Of a stretch of 64,000 bases of DNA, positions 11,926 through 26,069 are shown one piece after another. Below the pieces are notes generated by a model that had not been told where the DNA came from, did no database searches, and was given only the letters and a program-made list of their open reading frames with translations. Source of the DNA: Temnopleurus reevesii. Taxonomy: Eukaryota > Echinodermata > Echinoidea > Temnopleuroida > Temnopleuridae. Each line of letters starts with the position of its first letter. The first letter of the stretch is position 1. The position numbers and the translations under genes are program-made. The stretch spans positions 30,281-94,280 of the forward strand of contig BQKZ01000336.1 in assembly GCA_036244855.1 (NCBI GenBank), given 5' to 3'.

Positions 11926-14284
11926 TAGAGCATCAGAAACTCCTAACAGACTCCAACCCTCCCTTTATTTGTGATCTTGGTTTAGTGGGGATCTTGTCAT
12001 CTTCTGAATCTCTTCTGAAGAGGGTCAACATACAATGTATTCTCAAGACAAATGACCAAGCAACATCCATCTCATGAAAATATTTGAATTTGAGGATGTC
12101 TAAATGACCCATAACAATACTAAATATGCATTTCATGAATTTAAGATCCTCAGATTCTATATTTTCATTAATTGATGGTAATAATAAATATTATAAGATA
12201 TTATTCTTATTTCTAACTTTAATTTTATTTATTTATTCAGACATTTTTATTCAAGATAACAAGATCAGTTAAAAACTGTTTTACACTGTACATCATGGTC
12301 CTGAGATTAAAAACATAAACATAGAACAGCAAGAACATTGGAATATAGATAAATTAAAAACATAATATGTGTAAATTATTCAAAATGCAACTGCATAATC
12401 ATCATTAGGTATGTACACTCAAGACTAAACTTCCACTATTACATTGTAACATTTTGTACCAAAGTTTATATTTAGTCATATTTGATGAAAGAAATCTTGC
12501 TTCTGCCTCATTGTTATACAGTATGTTTCAATGATGGAAAGTGACATGAATTTGCTGTTGATTAGAAAGCAGTTGTGATGATTGCATTTTAGCTTCAGAA
12601 TGATACAAAATAATGGTGAAACAATTGCTATTTCCCCCAATCTTAATACATTGTAGCTTATTCACCATATTTAGACAGTTAAATAAATGTATACAAAGTT
12701 GATGCTGGAAGTTCATTTTTTCACACTTGAACCCCCCATAAAAAAGATAGAGCAAAAGCATGATTTTATTAAGTTTGTGTTTTTTTAGGTTTTTCACACT
12801 TGAACACCCCCCCCCCCCAAAAAAAAAGAGCAAAACCATGATTTTATTAAGCTTTTGAGTCTAAAAAATAATGTTAATGTGAATATCTTATGTATACAAG
12901 TTTGTAAGGCTGAATGTTCCACTGCCCGTATTAACTCGCAATTTTATAAAAATATTGAAGCATAGAAAAGTTAGATTTTTTAAATTTCATGCCTGCTTCA
13001 GTAAACAATAAGACATATGGCCCTCCTAAAAAGGCAAATAAAAGTTTTGAAACACTTTCTGTTATGATGTTTGAAAGTAAATGTACATGTCTGAAGTCAT
13101 CAGATTGCATTGTACTACATGAGCAAAGTGTTTAAAATTGTCAGGGTCCCCCCCCCTTCCAATCGATGTTGAAAAGATATCTGCTGATGTACAGCACAAT
13201 TCAGAAAATTTACACCTTCTTGAAAATGGAAAATTCTACAAAATTTACATTTTTTTTCTGAGTTTACAAACATAGTGCTTTTTTTAATTGACAAATTAAA
13301 GAATTTAAAAAACACTTGGATTTTCAAAACTCTTATCTTTAGATATTTACTCTTCTTTTGTGATACACTTGAGAATGTGAAAAACACATCTGGCACAGTA
13401 AATTTGCTTTTTTATACAGCTCAGTATTAGAATTGATCCAATTGATCATCCACAACAATCATGAATTATTGCAACTTTGAAGAATTTTTATGTTACTTAA
13501 GAGCTACTTGGAGTTTCAATTTGTATAAATACGTATGCTTAGATGCACGGGTAACTTTGAAGTGAAAAAAAAATATTTAGTGATTTCAATTTGTATAAAT
13601 ATGTAGGTTTACGTGTAAAGGATACCTTGAAGCAAAAAAAAATCAAATTGTAGATTCTATTTTTTCTGTGCGGCTCATGCAGTATGTGTCATATTTACTA
13701 TTATCCAGAGTTGATGTCTGGGTTTTTTATTTACATGTAAGAGGGGGCGATATTCATGTTTGAAACTTGAATTTGACCTAAATCTTTATTCGTTTATTTA
13801 CAATTGTTTTTATTTCATCCAAGTACAGTTTTTCTATAATCTCCGGAAGTGGTTTATATCACACTTATTTATTTACATAGAAGCAATTGTATTATTCTTG
13901 AAAGTAATTTGTGACTGGAATACTAACTGGAGTTTTAAAATTTCAATCACAATGTGAAGTGGTTTCCTCACCTACTTACCACAACACAACATTCAAACAG
14001 AATATACATTATTATTATTATTTATTTTTTTTTTTGGGGGGGGGATGGAGTGAGTCGCATTAGAATCAGCGGCCACTCCGCACAGAACCTTTCTTACCCT
14101 CTAATACTCAGACAGGGGTTGCTTAAATATTCATTTAACTTACCCTCCTCATCAGAAATGAAGAGGTTGTGCCGTCTATTCATCCCGTATTGATTTGCGT
14201 TGTCCGGTCCAACAATGTTTGAGCAGAATAGAGGATAAAAGAACCGGGTTGAAATACCTGAGCGAAGAAATGTCAATTGGGAAA

Positions 14285-14830
14285 GGGTATTACTGTCAGT
14301 ACCTTCATTAATGCATTGTTTGGGCGCTGAATATTACCCAAGGTGTGTGTACATAGTCGGTGGATAAGTTTGGTGGCCCTGTCGCTATTCTTTTTGAGTT
14401 TGCATGGTTATGTATGTGTGCTGAAAAGTTTTTTCTTGGGGGGGGGGGGTTAATATTGCTCACGTTTATCTGGGTAATTTACCTCATGTATGTCTACATG
14501 TAAATGTAGTTAGATTAGATAATTTGTATAAATTTTCCTTGAATTTGTGTTGTAAATTGTTAAGGGTATTCCTGTCAGTACCTTCATTAATGCATTGTTT
14601 GGGCGCTGAATATTACCCAAGGTATGTGTACATAGTCGGTGGATAAGTTTGGTGGCCCTGTTGCTATTCTTTTTGAGTTTGCATGTGGTTATGTATGTGT
14701 GCTGAAAAGTTTTTTCTTGGGGGGGGGGTAGTGCTTAATATTGCTCACATTTATCTGGATAATTTACCTCATGTATGTGTAGTTAGATTAGATAATTTGT
14801 ATGAATTTTCCTTGAATTTGTGTTATAAGT
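14285..14830. repeat. Tandem duplication, 279-bp unit, two copies
   Basis: Copy 1 (14285-14563) and copy 2 (14564-about 14830) begin with GGGTATT[AC]CTGTCAGTACC and share the same order of features, including a poly-G run after TTTTTTCTTG. They differ by scattered substitutions and small indels. Confidence 0.9.
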
Positions 14831-16560
14831 TCCTTTGAGAAGTTTATTTTTCTTTTTTGAAGTTCTGTTATACATTATGATTGGGTTAGAGGTTCAAGTA
14901 GTGCATATTTTTCCTGCCAAAATATAAATTATACATTTAGAATGTTACATTAAGAGTCTTCAACCAAAGAGTCACTCACTTTTGAAAGGTGAAATTTCAA
15001 TAATTTTTAGGAACTTTCAAAGTCGCCCCTTGCCAAACATCCTGCAAATTTATTCATTTTTTATTCATTGTTTTTTACTACAGTCTGCAATTATTAACTT
15101 TTTTTTCATTCCAAGTACAACAACTTAAAAAAAAAGCAACTGTATGAAACTGAGTAGGGATTGTTCTTGAAAGTACTTTTGTGTCGATACCACAAATATT
15201 CAATTTACACTGTACAGTAGGGAGTGTTTTTGCTCATGCCAGTAAACTACAATTTGGGCAATAGGTATTAGCACAATTTGTGCAATTTATGTACAATGCA
15301 AGCATGTTTAACACTGTACATGATAAATTAATGGTCATTTCCATTTGCTCACAAAACAAACAATTTGTACAGTGTAGGCCTATATACTTATAGACCTGTG
15401 ACAATGTTTACAAATTATAGGTTTTATTCACTTTACATGACTCTATCTTTAACCATGCTTTGACAAAAGGATCATTCATACTCATAGGGATAATGCAAAA
15501 GTGTGACAGTTATTTTAATTGTGCAGTCTACTTACAGTGTACTTGTACATAGTTTTAAAGTTTATTTTCAGACTACGTAAAGAAAAAAAACTGGATATTG
15601 TGAACATAACAACAGGTCCTCTGTTACGCAGTTTGTTTTCATCAAAATTTTTCAATTGATACACACATTATACGTGTAGTGTGTGAGTTCAGTAGTATTT
15701 TTTTTGATAGGCCTATACCAAATACAGTAATCAGTTTTGCTCTCTCCATTGTGTCAAAATTGAGTTTTTTTCCAAGGAAAAGGGCCCAAAATCTGTGAAG
15801 ACTTAAATATTTTTTAAACATCTTTTAAAGCTAGAAAATCAGGGTCTGTTTCCCCAAACTTCCCTTTTTCAATTCTATTATTGGTGCACTTGCATACCAT
15901 ATTCTTATTGAACATTTTTAGCTAGAAAATGATTTCTCAACATTTCCCTTTTTTAATGCTAGATATTTCTACAGTACATAATACGTATGTAGCCTACAAT
16001 GTAATAGATACTGGCTCAGTATGACCGTGCATTGAGAAAGATTTACAAACTGTATCACCGGACAAGAGTTGACATAATTTCAGAGAACCCTCGCACACAC
16101 TTTCTCATGTGCCCCCAATGTTTGACTTTATACAGCTGCTACTCCATGTATTTCTATAGCTTCTCAAGGTGCATAGAAGGAAACAAAAAGAAAAAGAAAA
16201 AAAAAGAAGAAGAAAACCCCTCTGCATACACGTATGTCCATCCATTCAGTAGCATTCTAACATTGATTTAAATCACATTGGAATCTCATCCCTTGTGTTA
16301 TTGTTATTCTGCATGAAGTAGCGTGCCTCAAGGCAGTTTCGCTCGTTCGTCCGTTCGGGTTGAAAAGACCCCGTTCGTCTTGGAGAATGTATGAGTCTCG
16401 TCTTTATTATGAAGGAACTGTACTGTAGTAGACCAGGCATTGTACAATCGTGGATCCACAGTACAATGTATACTTGTACATTTGCAATGTAATAGAGTTG
16501 TAGGCCTACATGTTTCTTCATAGTTCATACAAACTCTTATTCAGTACAGATTTGGTTTTT

Positions 16561-16656
16561 TATGCCTCCGCCACCGTAAGGTGGTGCCGGAGGCATTATG
16601 TTTTCGGGTTGTCCGTCCGTGCGTCCGTGCGTGCGTGCGTGCGTGCGTGCGTGCGT
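16561..16656. repeat. GGAGGCATTATGTTTTCGG repeat start with (CGTG)n
   Basis: A small inverted repeat (GCCTCCGCCACC / GGTGGTGCCGGAGGC) is followed by ATTATGTTTTCGGG and then a CCGT/GCGT tetramer tract that runs into the assembly gap. I recall this leader as common at the ends of interspersed repeats in marine invertebrates. The rest of the element is lost in the gap. Confidence 0.55.
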
Positions 16657-16966
16657 NNNNNNNNNNNNNNNNNNNNNNNNNNNNNNNNNNNNNNNNNNNN
16701 NNNNNNNNNNNNNNNNNNNNNNNNNNNNNNNNNNNNNNNNNNNNNNNNNNNNNNNNNNNNNNNNNNNNNNNNNNNNNNNNNNNNNNNNNNNNNNNNNNNN
16801 NNNNNNNNNNNNNNNNNNNNNNNNNNNNNNNNNNNNNNNNNNNNNNNNNNNNNNNNNNNNNNNNNNNNNNNNNNNNNNNNNNNNNNNNNNNNNNNNNNNN
16901 NNNNNNNNNNNNNNNNNNNNNNNNNNNNNNNNNNNNNNNNNNNNNNNNNNNNNNNNNNNNNNNNNN
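16657..16966. other. Assembly gap (310 N)
   Basis: A run of N between a (CGTG)n tract and a poly-C run, probably a collapsed simple repeat. Frames reading through it are meaningless. Confidence 1.
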
Positions 16967-19900
16967 GCCCCCCCCCCCCCCCGGTTCCCAAGAATTGGAG
17001 TAAATCATGATCTTGGCATATTGTACAAACCAAAACATTCAAATACATGTACATGTAGGGCTACATGTACCATACATTTGTAGGTGCATTTTTTTCCTTT
17101 GTAAATACATGGACTTTACTAAATGCTACCTGAATTACAGTTATTTTATGTGTGGGAATGAGTCTATTTTTATCCCATGCCAATTGCCAGGCTCTTGCAC
17201 AAAGAACAGATGATACCCCCCATCATTTAATACTCGTCTTCCAAATGTAGCACAATTCAATAGGGTAATAATAAGCTCTGCTTGGGTCATTTATTCCACC
17301 TCGGTGGAATCGTCAATGGTATGTTTTAGTTGAAATGCAGCTCCCTGTAATATTTCATTTCTTATGTAGTTCATGCCAAGAAGTATTGGATTTTTAAATC
17401 CCTAAATTTCTATAATATATCCATTGTCATTATCAGCACCAATGTTAAGATTGAAAATTTAATTGATAGAAGTAATAATAATATGCAGTTCTTATATATT
17501 GTTAATTACCCCTGTCCGAAGTTTCTTAGTGCTCAATTGATATAGCATTATTACCCTGGCTTTAGCAATAGCGGCTTGTGAGGCGCTTGCCTTATACAGA
17601 TCCCTTTAAAAAAAAATGTGGTGAATATACATGTATTGCCTCATGGGTCCTGTGGGAATGGTTTATAAGTCGTGCAGCCTGTTGAACCATGAACCTACCA
17701 ATGGTTGAACAGAAGCTTTATGTACATGAGTACTTCTTCTGCTATTTGAAATGTGGGCATGCATGAACACACTTTTCCCATGAGGCATATTGAGAGACCA
17801 TTGTTATTTAACCGTGATTGATAGCTTTCTTTCATGAATGATTGATTGCGTCTTCGAAACCTGAATTCATTTTAATTTTAAAATATTTGAAATTACCCCA
17901 CATGACGATGACGGTGGAAATAATGTCAAGTCAAATCTCTTGGGAAGATGATTATGTGTTCAATGTAAGACAAGTTTTGCTTTGAATCTGAGGCCACAGC
18001 ATCTAGGCTTTATAAATTTGGTCCAATGTACAACATATACTCTGCTTCAGCGATTATTTGATTTTTACAAGTACACATGTATGTACAGGTACCGTACTTC
18101 TATGAAATGCCATATTTTTGTCTTTTGTATAGGCCTACATGTAGGCCCCTATGAAATTTTTACCCCAATATTTCAAGTTAACAGTCTGTCACTGTGTTCA
18201 GGTTTTAACCACAAATTTATGTCAAGCTACATTCCTACTCATGCAAGACGCACACAAGTTGATGAAATGTGGTGTCAAAAAGTAAATTCATGAAAAAAAT
18301 ATTCAAATTTTATTTGAATTTGAATACATTGAAGCTTCACAAATGAAGAAACCTTTATCTTTATTCACATTGTTTTACTTTGCAATTAAAAAAAAAAGCA
18401 ACTTAAAGTAGCAGGAATCAAACTTTTTCTTAAAGCATTGTACATGTAAAAGCTTAGTAGAAGCCATCGTACTCTACACTTTTTTCAGCGTTTCAGCATT
18501 TTACATTTAGTTCCCAGAATATTCACTCCTCACACATTCGCAATAATTGCCACTCCGCTTTTACAATAATTATCATCTCTATTCCCCTTTCCGATGCCCT
18601 TTTGATCATACCAGCGCACAAGGCCAAGCTAGCACTTGCCCCGATGGTATCTCATCATTTCGTCTACTTTGACCTCTCGTCTTTGTTTGAACAAGACTTG
18701 ATTAAACTTGTACTCTGCTCTTCCGCAAGTCACATGACCTGGAGAATGAAGTACATCGGCTCCTTTGCTTCCCATTCACATAAATCTTCCGTTGTTCGAC
18801 TTGTCAGCCCACTTGGCAATGTCTTGCGCATGCTTACTTTAGTTTTTTTATGTTTGCGAAGATTGCAATATTCAGAGAAATTTATCCAAGTCGGTCGAAA
18901 ACTTACCAAATTATCAGTGGTGCAAATGTCTCAAATTTACCATATTTTTCATTTTACCACTGATGCACCTTGAAAACAATTAACAATATTGTGCTGTCTC
19001 CCTACATACTGTATGGGATATTTATCGCGCAATATTTAAAATAAAAAAAAAATGATTACAAATTTAAGAAAATAAACCAAGTAGGAAATCAGATTTTCTA
19101 GTTCATACGTGGACATTTAATGATCTTGCAGTTTAGTTAATCGCAAATATCAAGTTTACTTTTTACACGTATGTAACCAACATTTGGGATAGGGGCTTAA
19201 ATGTATGCCCCAATAGATTATTTAGTGAGAAACTGTGATTTGCTTTCTAGTACATGTTCTAGTTCCATTGCAAGCTGTATCATAAAAATTCATTCAAATG
19301 AATAAAATTTTCATTCACCCCCCCAAAAAACTGATATCTGAAACCATCAATGTCATTATCCCTCATTTTTTTTCTCAATTTCACACCCTCACTTCCTCTC
19401 CCACTGCTAATCCAAGTCCCCAAGTTCGTTGTCTTTTATTCTACTCCATCGAAGCGTCTTTTCTTCGTCTCTTCCCCCAAAAATCTGTTTCAATTTTCAT
19501 TATATTTTGTCCGTCATATTCATAGGCTGCGTGTTCCTAGGGCTAGGGAAGTGAACGATAGTAAAGCCCGAGTTTCTATCTGACCTTCACTTTGTATATA
19601 CGCCAATGTTTGGAGAGAAAGCATGCATAGTAAAAGGTCTGAAGTTTTATGCATAGCTGCTAGGCCACAACTGTTTGGAGTTTGGTTTCCCGTGGCATCT
19701 GAATACCCTTCTAGGGGCTTTTACTGTATGTTGGGAGGGATACGAGGACAACTCAGCCCTCTAAAATAATTATAGATCAGATAACATACACAGCATGTTA
19801 ATTAGTCTAAAAACCATTGAAGGCCAGGCCTTACAATGTAGATGGTGTACTTACTTGTCTCAGCGATATTCCGAACCACATTTTGCTTCATAAATTTTTT

Positions 19901-20034
19901 TTGCCATTCTTTCTTAGTTATTTCCACATTTATTCTGTACTGTAAAAATTTTCCCTATGACAAAGTGGCCATGCCATAAAAAACCCTTAGAATTTAAGGC
20001 CTGCGTAGATATTTAAGGCATCATTATCTGAACC

Positions 20035-20216
20035 CAGGGAATAATTTTATTTTTCACATTTGATTAGCAGATTCAGACATTGAGGAAACTTTTCGAATTC
20101 TTTAATGCACAGTTCTATGCGAAAAAGTTGCTACACAAAATATATTTTGTATAGGCCTACAATTCTGCTAAAATGCATAGCAAATTGCGATGTGATACCA
20201 GGAAAATTATTCCCTG
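20035..20216. mobile_element. MITE, CAGGGAATAAT family, copy 2
   Basis: Terminal inverted repeats CAGGGAATAATTTT and GAAAATTATTCCCTG enclose about 155 bp. The interior resembles the copy at 63392-63568 in inverse orientation. Confidence 0.8.
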
Positions 20217-21160
20217 GAACCCCTATGAATTGGCCTTCATGCAGACAAGGAGTTTGAGATTTTGCTGGGCATTCAAATATATAGCCTCGTACGTAAAATT
20301 ATATACCTAGTGCATGATTGAAATAATGTGTGCGTGTCATTCTCTACAATGTACATTTCTGTGTCATATGTCCTTCAAAATTAGGACATTTTTATTAGCT
20401 TTTAGCTGAAGAAAGTGATGGTGCGAGTTAATAACTTTTTACAGATCAATAATTTCTTGCGTTGGCTGATCTAGATAGTGCAAATTTTGTAGAAAAATTC
20501 ATTTAAAAATGGCCAGTAGTGTTAACTAAATCACTATTTTTTTAAAACAAAGTGCAAAGATACATTTGTTGGTGAACTGTATGATTGTTCATACATATAA
20601 CTACATTATAAAATATGAATTTCTGTCAAAGCATAGAACCTACAGTGTAGTACTGCGTCAAGTAACTAAAATCATTGAGGCTAGGGAGAAGTCAGTTCTA
20701 GCACTCTTTTTCCCCCCTCTGCAACTAGTATGCAGGCACAGACTACAGTTTTACGGTTTCAATTTCGCATAGTGCATTGTACAGAGTCTGAAGAGAAAGA
20801 CTACTTCTAATTATGATTGGACCCCTATGCGAAAAGCAGGAACATGCAGTGAAGTCTGTGACTGCAGACTCTATGTCATTCATGACAGATGCACTGCATG
20901 AAATGAAACACCGAGTACTAATGGGTCTGTGGCCGCAGACTACTCTGCCACAGAGGTTTGCGGATAATACCTGGTTTCTATAGGCTGTGTGACCCAGGTG
21001 GAAGGGCTTTTGTTCGTTTGTCATGCTCCAGGCTACACAGAAGAATAGAAGTGTTCTTGGGAGCTTTATGCACTGTGGAGCTTCACTCACACAAGAATAG
21101 CTGTGTGGGAATAGTCTACAGTCAAAGACCAAATCCAGGTAGTTTATTCAATGCCACTTA

Positions 21161-21338
21161 CAGTGGAAACTCGGTATAACGAGGTGCTTGGGACCATCAA
21201 AAATACCTTGTTATAGCAGTAATCTCTTTATAGCAGTGTTAAAAAACTGTTAGTTATAAACAACTGGAACCAGATTTTTTACCTCTTTATAGCAGATATT
21301 TCTTTATATCAAATCTCTTTTATAGCGAGTTTCCACTG
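21161..21338. mobile_element. MITE with pogo/Tigger-like ends
   Basis: Left end CAGTGGAAACTCGGTATAAC and right end TATAGCGAGTTTCCACTG are inverted repeats flanked by TA, as expected for Tc1/mariner-pogo superfamily elements. Internal CTTTATAGCAG words repeat. Non-coding. Confidence 0.85.
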
Positions 21339-22919
21339 TACATGTAGGAATTACTGTGACTATATGGTGTAGACTACTAATGTCGGCTGATGGCTGAATC
21401 TAGGAGCTGCTTGTTGCTATGTCGGTTTCCTCAGCAAGACACTATTGCTCATACAAGTAAACTGGTGCTGAATAAACTACCTTGAATTAGGCCTGTGCTC
21501 ATAGACCATAGTGTGACTAGCTTATCATCCAGACTCTGACTGTGATAGTTTACATTGTAATACACTACACAAAATAAGTTTCTAAAATTGTGTATGACTT
21601 CAGAATGGTCACATTTTTCATGATTGATGTGTAGGCCCCTACTGGAGGGACAAACTTCATTAGATAACTGATAATCACTCATCCGTGAAATTTATTACAG
21701 TGTGTTTGATGAGATTCAAAACTGATAAATTCAGTCATTTTCAGATGTATGAGGAATTTATTACAATCTCATGTACACATTTAAGAGCGATCTTTAACTT
21801 ATTTTTGAGTGGTCTATACTGTATGTACATGTATATCACTAAAAAATAGTTGAGTGGGACTACATGTAGCCTAGTTTTTTAAAATTTGACTGTGATTAAA
21901 ATGTTAGAAAGTAAGGAGTCTCACAGAAGTTGATTTTGGGCTACATGGAGTCTAGCTTCAAGAGTTTTACTTTGTTGAGGCTACCTGCAATTTTTCAGGA
22001 TTAACAAATTGATTCTCTTTTATCCTATCAATGACACACATTCAGATTTCTAGGCATTCTTGTACTTTTGGAGCCAATTTCATACATAGACATACTTACA
22101 CAAAGCTTGCAGAGTGGGACTAGTCGAAGTATTTCGATAGGTCTTTGTACCCATAATAAGTCTTAATAATTTGTTATTTACAAATTTGCTTATTTACAAA
22201 ATTGCTAATTCATCCCGTCCCCTGTTTGTCTCCTTATTTGCGACACACGCTCCCAGTTATTTCACAAGACAATGGCAAAATACCAGAGATGTACTTGCCA
22301 TTTTCATAATTCTGCATATCAATTCTACCCAGGCATTATGGATCATAGCTCTCTGAGCACAAATAAGCAATGAGCAATCTTGCGTAAATGTTCGAGCCAA
22401 CTATTTTTTCTCTTTCTCCATGGACCCTTGCACACCACTGATGATTCATAATTATTGTACATTTTCCTGTGCATACTTGCTTTTATGGTGACCACAAATT
22501 GGTCTAGGTGTATGGAAGGATTTGCTAAATGTCGCTCTTATTTCTGTAATTCATGAAATATGGCAGATCAAGGCTAATTCAGGCTTGAAGCAGCAGAAAA
22601 AATGTTGACATTTGAAGCTCAAATCAGGGGGATATTAGAAATATCATTCTTATTTGTAAAGTTAGAGAATATGTTGTTATATGTGACATTGATTATGTGA
22701 TGACAAAAAGCTAAGATTTTGTTAGTAGTTTTCTACCCACACATATATCAATCCATACAGTTGGCCTGCTCTATTTGTCTTTGTTTTCAATTTTCCCCTT
22801 TACATAAAAGTGGTGCTGAAAATGTAGGGTTAATGGCAAGAAGCCTATTTTGATTAAATGAATGTATTAGTAACCCAACCCATTGCCTCATTTCTGTGCA
22901 CATCTGCATAATGAAAATG

Positions 22920-23410
22920 CCCTCTAAATAACTTCTTAGTTACAGTGTAAGAAAATTTGCTGGAAAGGTTTTTACTTAGTTAGGTTCAATTGAGATCCAC
23001 AATTCACATTTCCCACCTTTTTTTAATAATGCTTATTCGGACAGGAATCTTATGTAGAAATAGGAAGTGACTTCAGAGTAGAGCTTGGATCCAGTAGCTT
23101 GTTTCAGAATATGACGTTATCCGCTTGTGTAAATGCCCCCTATTAGTACAGAAAACTTGCTGGAAAGATGTTTACTTAGTTGAGATGATATCCTCAATCA
23201 TAGGAATCCGGCCTTTTAAAAATGCCGCTTATTAAGAAAGGAATCTTGTATCTAGAATTAAAAAGTGATTTTCCTTGAGTGGGGTGGCGCTTTGACCAGT
23301 AGCATTGTTTCAGAATGACATTATCCGCTTGTGTAAATGCCCCCCTATTAGTAAAGAAAACTTGCTGGAAAGAAGTTTGCCGAGTTGAGTGGAGATTGGT
23401 TTAGATTTAC
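22920..23410. repeat. Local degenerate tandem repeats (TTGCTGGAAAG units)
   Basis: Three degenerate copies carry GAAAA[CT]TTGCTGGAAAG followed by TTTACTTAGTTGAG-like sequence (near 22955, 23155, 23355). The intervals share ATTATCCGCTTGTGTAAATG and CCCCCTATTAGTA blocks. Confidence 0.7.
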
Positions 23411-23484
23411 TCCAGCCACACCTCTCAACCAACACCAGACAAACTCATTTTCTAGAGTGTAAGCCAATGCATTATCACGGGTCT

Positions 23485-23876
23485 ATCTGGTGTCTGTTTA
23501 GCTGGTGTAATTGCAGTGTTGAGTGTAGACATAAGGTCAACCCCATTACCTAAACTCTGTCAACACTCCTGTGCTGAAGCAACATGCCTTCATCAATCTA
23601 ACCCATTAGCCTCTCCTCATCCCTATTCACATCCATAAAGTCCAATCACCAATTCTTGCCACTGACAATATGCGATATCAAACAATATCTCACGAAACTG
23701 TTGCACTATCAGAGGGTCTACACTGTATCTGGTGTCTGTTTTCTGGTGTAATTGAAGTGTTAAGTGTAGACATAAGGTCAACCCCATTACCTAAACTCTG
23801 TCAACACTCCTGTGCTGAAGCAACATGCCTTCATCAATCTAACCCATTAGCCTCTCCCCGTTCACATCCATAAAGT
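23485..23876. repeat. Direct duplication, about 150-bp units 242 bp apart
   Basis: Blocks at about 23485-23645 and 23727-23876 share ATCTGGTGTCTGTTT, GTAGACATAAGGTCAACCCC and CAACATGCCTTCATCAATC in the same order. Copy 2 has small deletions. Confidence 0.9.
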
Positions 23877-24035
23877 TGATGAAAACTATACTTGTGCTTG
23901 CTTGGTGGTGTACAGCGTAGATACAGTGTTACACTGTAGTGTAGGTGTTCCATAAATACTGTCAAAACTCACTATATCAATCTTCTCTCTTCTTCAAATC
24001 CATAAACCCACTTTTGCAAAAAGTAGACAAATTAC

Positions 24036-24529
24036 TTAAAAGCCCAAGTAAAGTTTTTGGTAAAAGCAAATATTTTTGGTCGTCAGGGATTTTTACTTCA
24101 ACCTAAATGAAATGAAATATAGTATCATGAATAGATTGCACAAAAGATTGTGTGAAACGTGAATGAGTTTTAGTAATGTTAGGAACTTAAAATATGCAAA
24201 AAATCTCAGTGTTGTGTAACCCGACACTTATTCAATATTTTCTTCTTTTCGTGCAAAGAATCGGATGAAAATTTCAGAATTTAATTTTCGTATCATTCTT
24301 TTCTCAAATCTCAGAAATAAGCATGCTTATGCCTGTTAACAAACAAAATATTGTTATTACCAAGAGAGAGCGCTAAATATGATTTGGTCAAATTCAAATT
24401 TTCAAACAGAATCAGTTCGTAAAAAAATATGCTTTGGTCTCGAAATGTGTGTAAGATACATTGTCATGATAAACATCCCGTAAAATTCACATTTCTTAAT
24501 CGTTACTAAAAACTGAACTTGGGCTTTAA
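24036..24529. mobile_element. TTAA-flanked element, AAAGCCCAAGT family, full copy
   Basis: TTAA at 24036-24039 and 24526-24529 bound inverted ends AAGCCCAAGT and ACTTGGGCTT. The interior is about 490 bp and non-coding. An inverted relative occupies 49618-50129. The TTAA target suggests a piggyBac- or Kolobok-type transposase in trans. Confidence 0.75.
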
Positions 24530-25029
24530 AGTATGATTTCTGATTTTGCTCAGTAAACCTTATTTCATGTTCCTTTTTGTTTTGTAGCACATTCAGATAG
24601 GCATACATGTATACCATACCTTTTTGACAAAAATGATGCACCTCTGCTTTTCTGGATGTCCATGTAGACCTACATGAAGGTCATTTTAATTAGTATCAGA
24701 CCTTCAGCAGTTAAAAGAAGTCTCCATTAGGAGGCAAAAGTTCTTGCTATTAATTAACGGAAACAAATTCTATTCTTGATTATCGAGGAAAAGAATTGTC
24801 AGTGTTATCAGTGGAGCCTCATTAAAAAATCAGGTGTTTATTAGGCTACATTTTCAGGGTAAAGCTTATTGTTTTCTCCTGGATTGAAGTACATGTAGCC
24901 TCGAGATTTGGGTTAGTGGACCGGATATTGTCGCAAGGGAACAATTATCGCTGGAACATTTGTCGGACAACCTTCCCTCCATCATGAGCACTATCGGAGG
25001 ACACTAGCATTCTTGGCATAGATATACAA

Positions 25030-25870
25030 ATTAGTTCTGGCGTATTGCCCGTTGTCATCATTCGTTACTGCCAAATTATCTATCAAAATTTGCTTTCTTT
25101 TAAAGAAAATTGCATAAAAGCATTATGAGATTTAAATAAAAAAGATACCTTTATACCTGTCCAGAGTTCATGCATGATTATAAGTTTTGGTAATGTTTGC
25201 TGTTAGTGTTTGTTCCTAGTGTTTGTTCCTGCGGAATGGTCTGTCAGAATTCTGTCAAAGCTTACAGAGAAAAGTAAAAAATTACTAAATTTTTTTTATT
25301 TTGTCAAGCATTTATTAGAAACAAGTGCCAGTTTACGTTCACAAAAATTTTTAGATCTGGCGAAATGCCGGCTGTCATCTTTCGTTACTGCCAAATTATC
25401 CATCAAATATCTCTTTTGATAGGAAAATGCATAAAAAGCATTAAGAGATTTAAAAAGATAACTTTCTACCTGTCCCAGAGTTAAATGCTTGATTATAAGT
25501 TGTGGTAATGTTTGCTGTCAGCATTTTTTATGTGGAATAATCTGTAAGAATTCTGTCAAAAGCATCAGAAAAGTTAAAACTTACGAAAATGAGTTATTAG
25601 CAAATTAGCACTGGCGTAATGCCCGCAGTTATAGATCGTTACTGCTAAATTATCCATCAAAATTCTCTTTTCTTTGAAATGAAAGTGCATTTAAAAGAAT
25701 TGCAAGATTTAAAAAGATACCCTTATATCTGTCCCAAAGTTAATGCTTGATTAAAAGTTTTGGTAATGTTCGCTGTCAGTGTTTGTTCCTGCACAATGAT
25801 ACGTCAGAATTCTGTCAAACTTTCAATAAAGAAAGTTTAGAATTAATGCAAGGATGTATATTTTTGCTTA
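25030..25870. repeat. Local tandem repeats, about 255-320 bp units, three copies
   Basis: Units begin near 25032, 25352 and 25607 with [AT]G[AT][GT]CTGGCG[TA]A[TA]TGCC, then CGTTACTGC[CT]AAATTATC, a GCATAAAAGCATTA-like block, ACCTGTCC and AAGTTTTGGTAATGTT. Divergence between copies is moderate, so this is an old local amplification. Confidence 0.85.
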
Positions 25871-26069
25871 ACACTTACTTTTGATTATCTTCAGAGCTGG
25901 TACAAATTATGTAGGTACCAGCTGCCATATTTATTGCAAAATGTTCTGAATTTTCTATCAAAAATAAAGTGGGGCGAGAGGAGGGAGATACAAATCGGGG
26001 ACCTACATGTATATAATTTTTTAGTTGAAAAATTGACCATAATATGTTTCTTTAATGTTGCAGACATTT

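Noticed and set aside
16510..17083. Several ORFs across the N run (also at 42190-42610)
   Set aside because: They exist only because N codons are read as X through an assembly gap.
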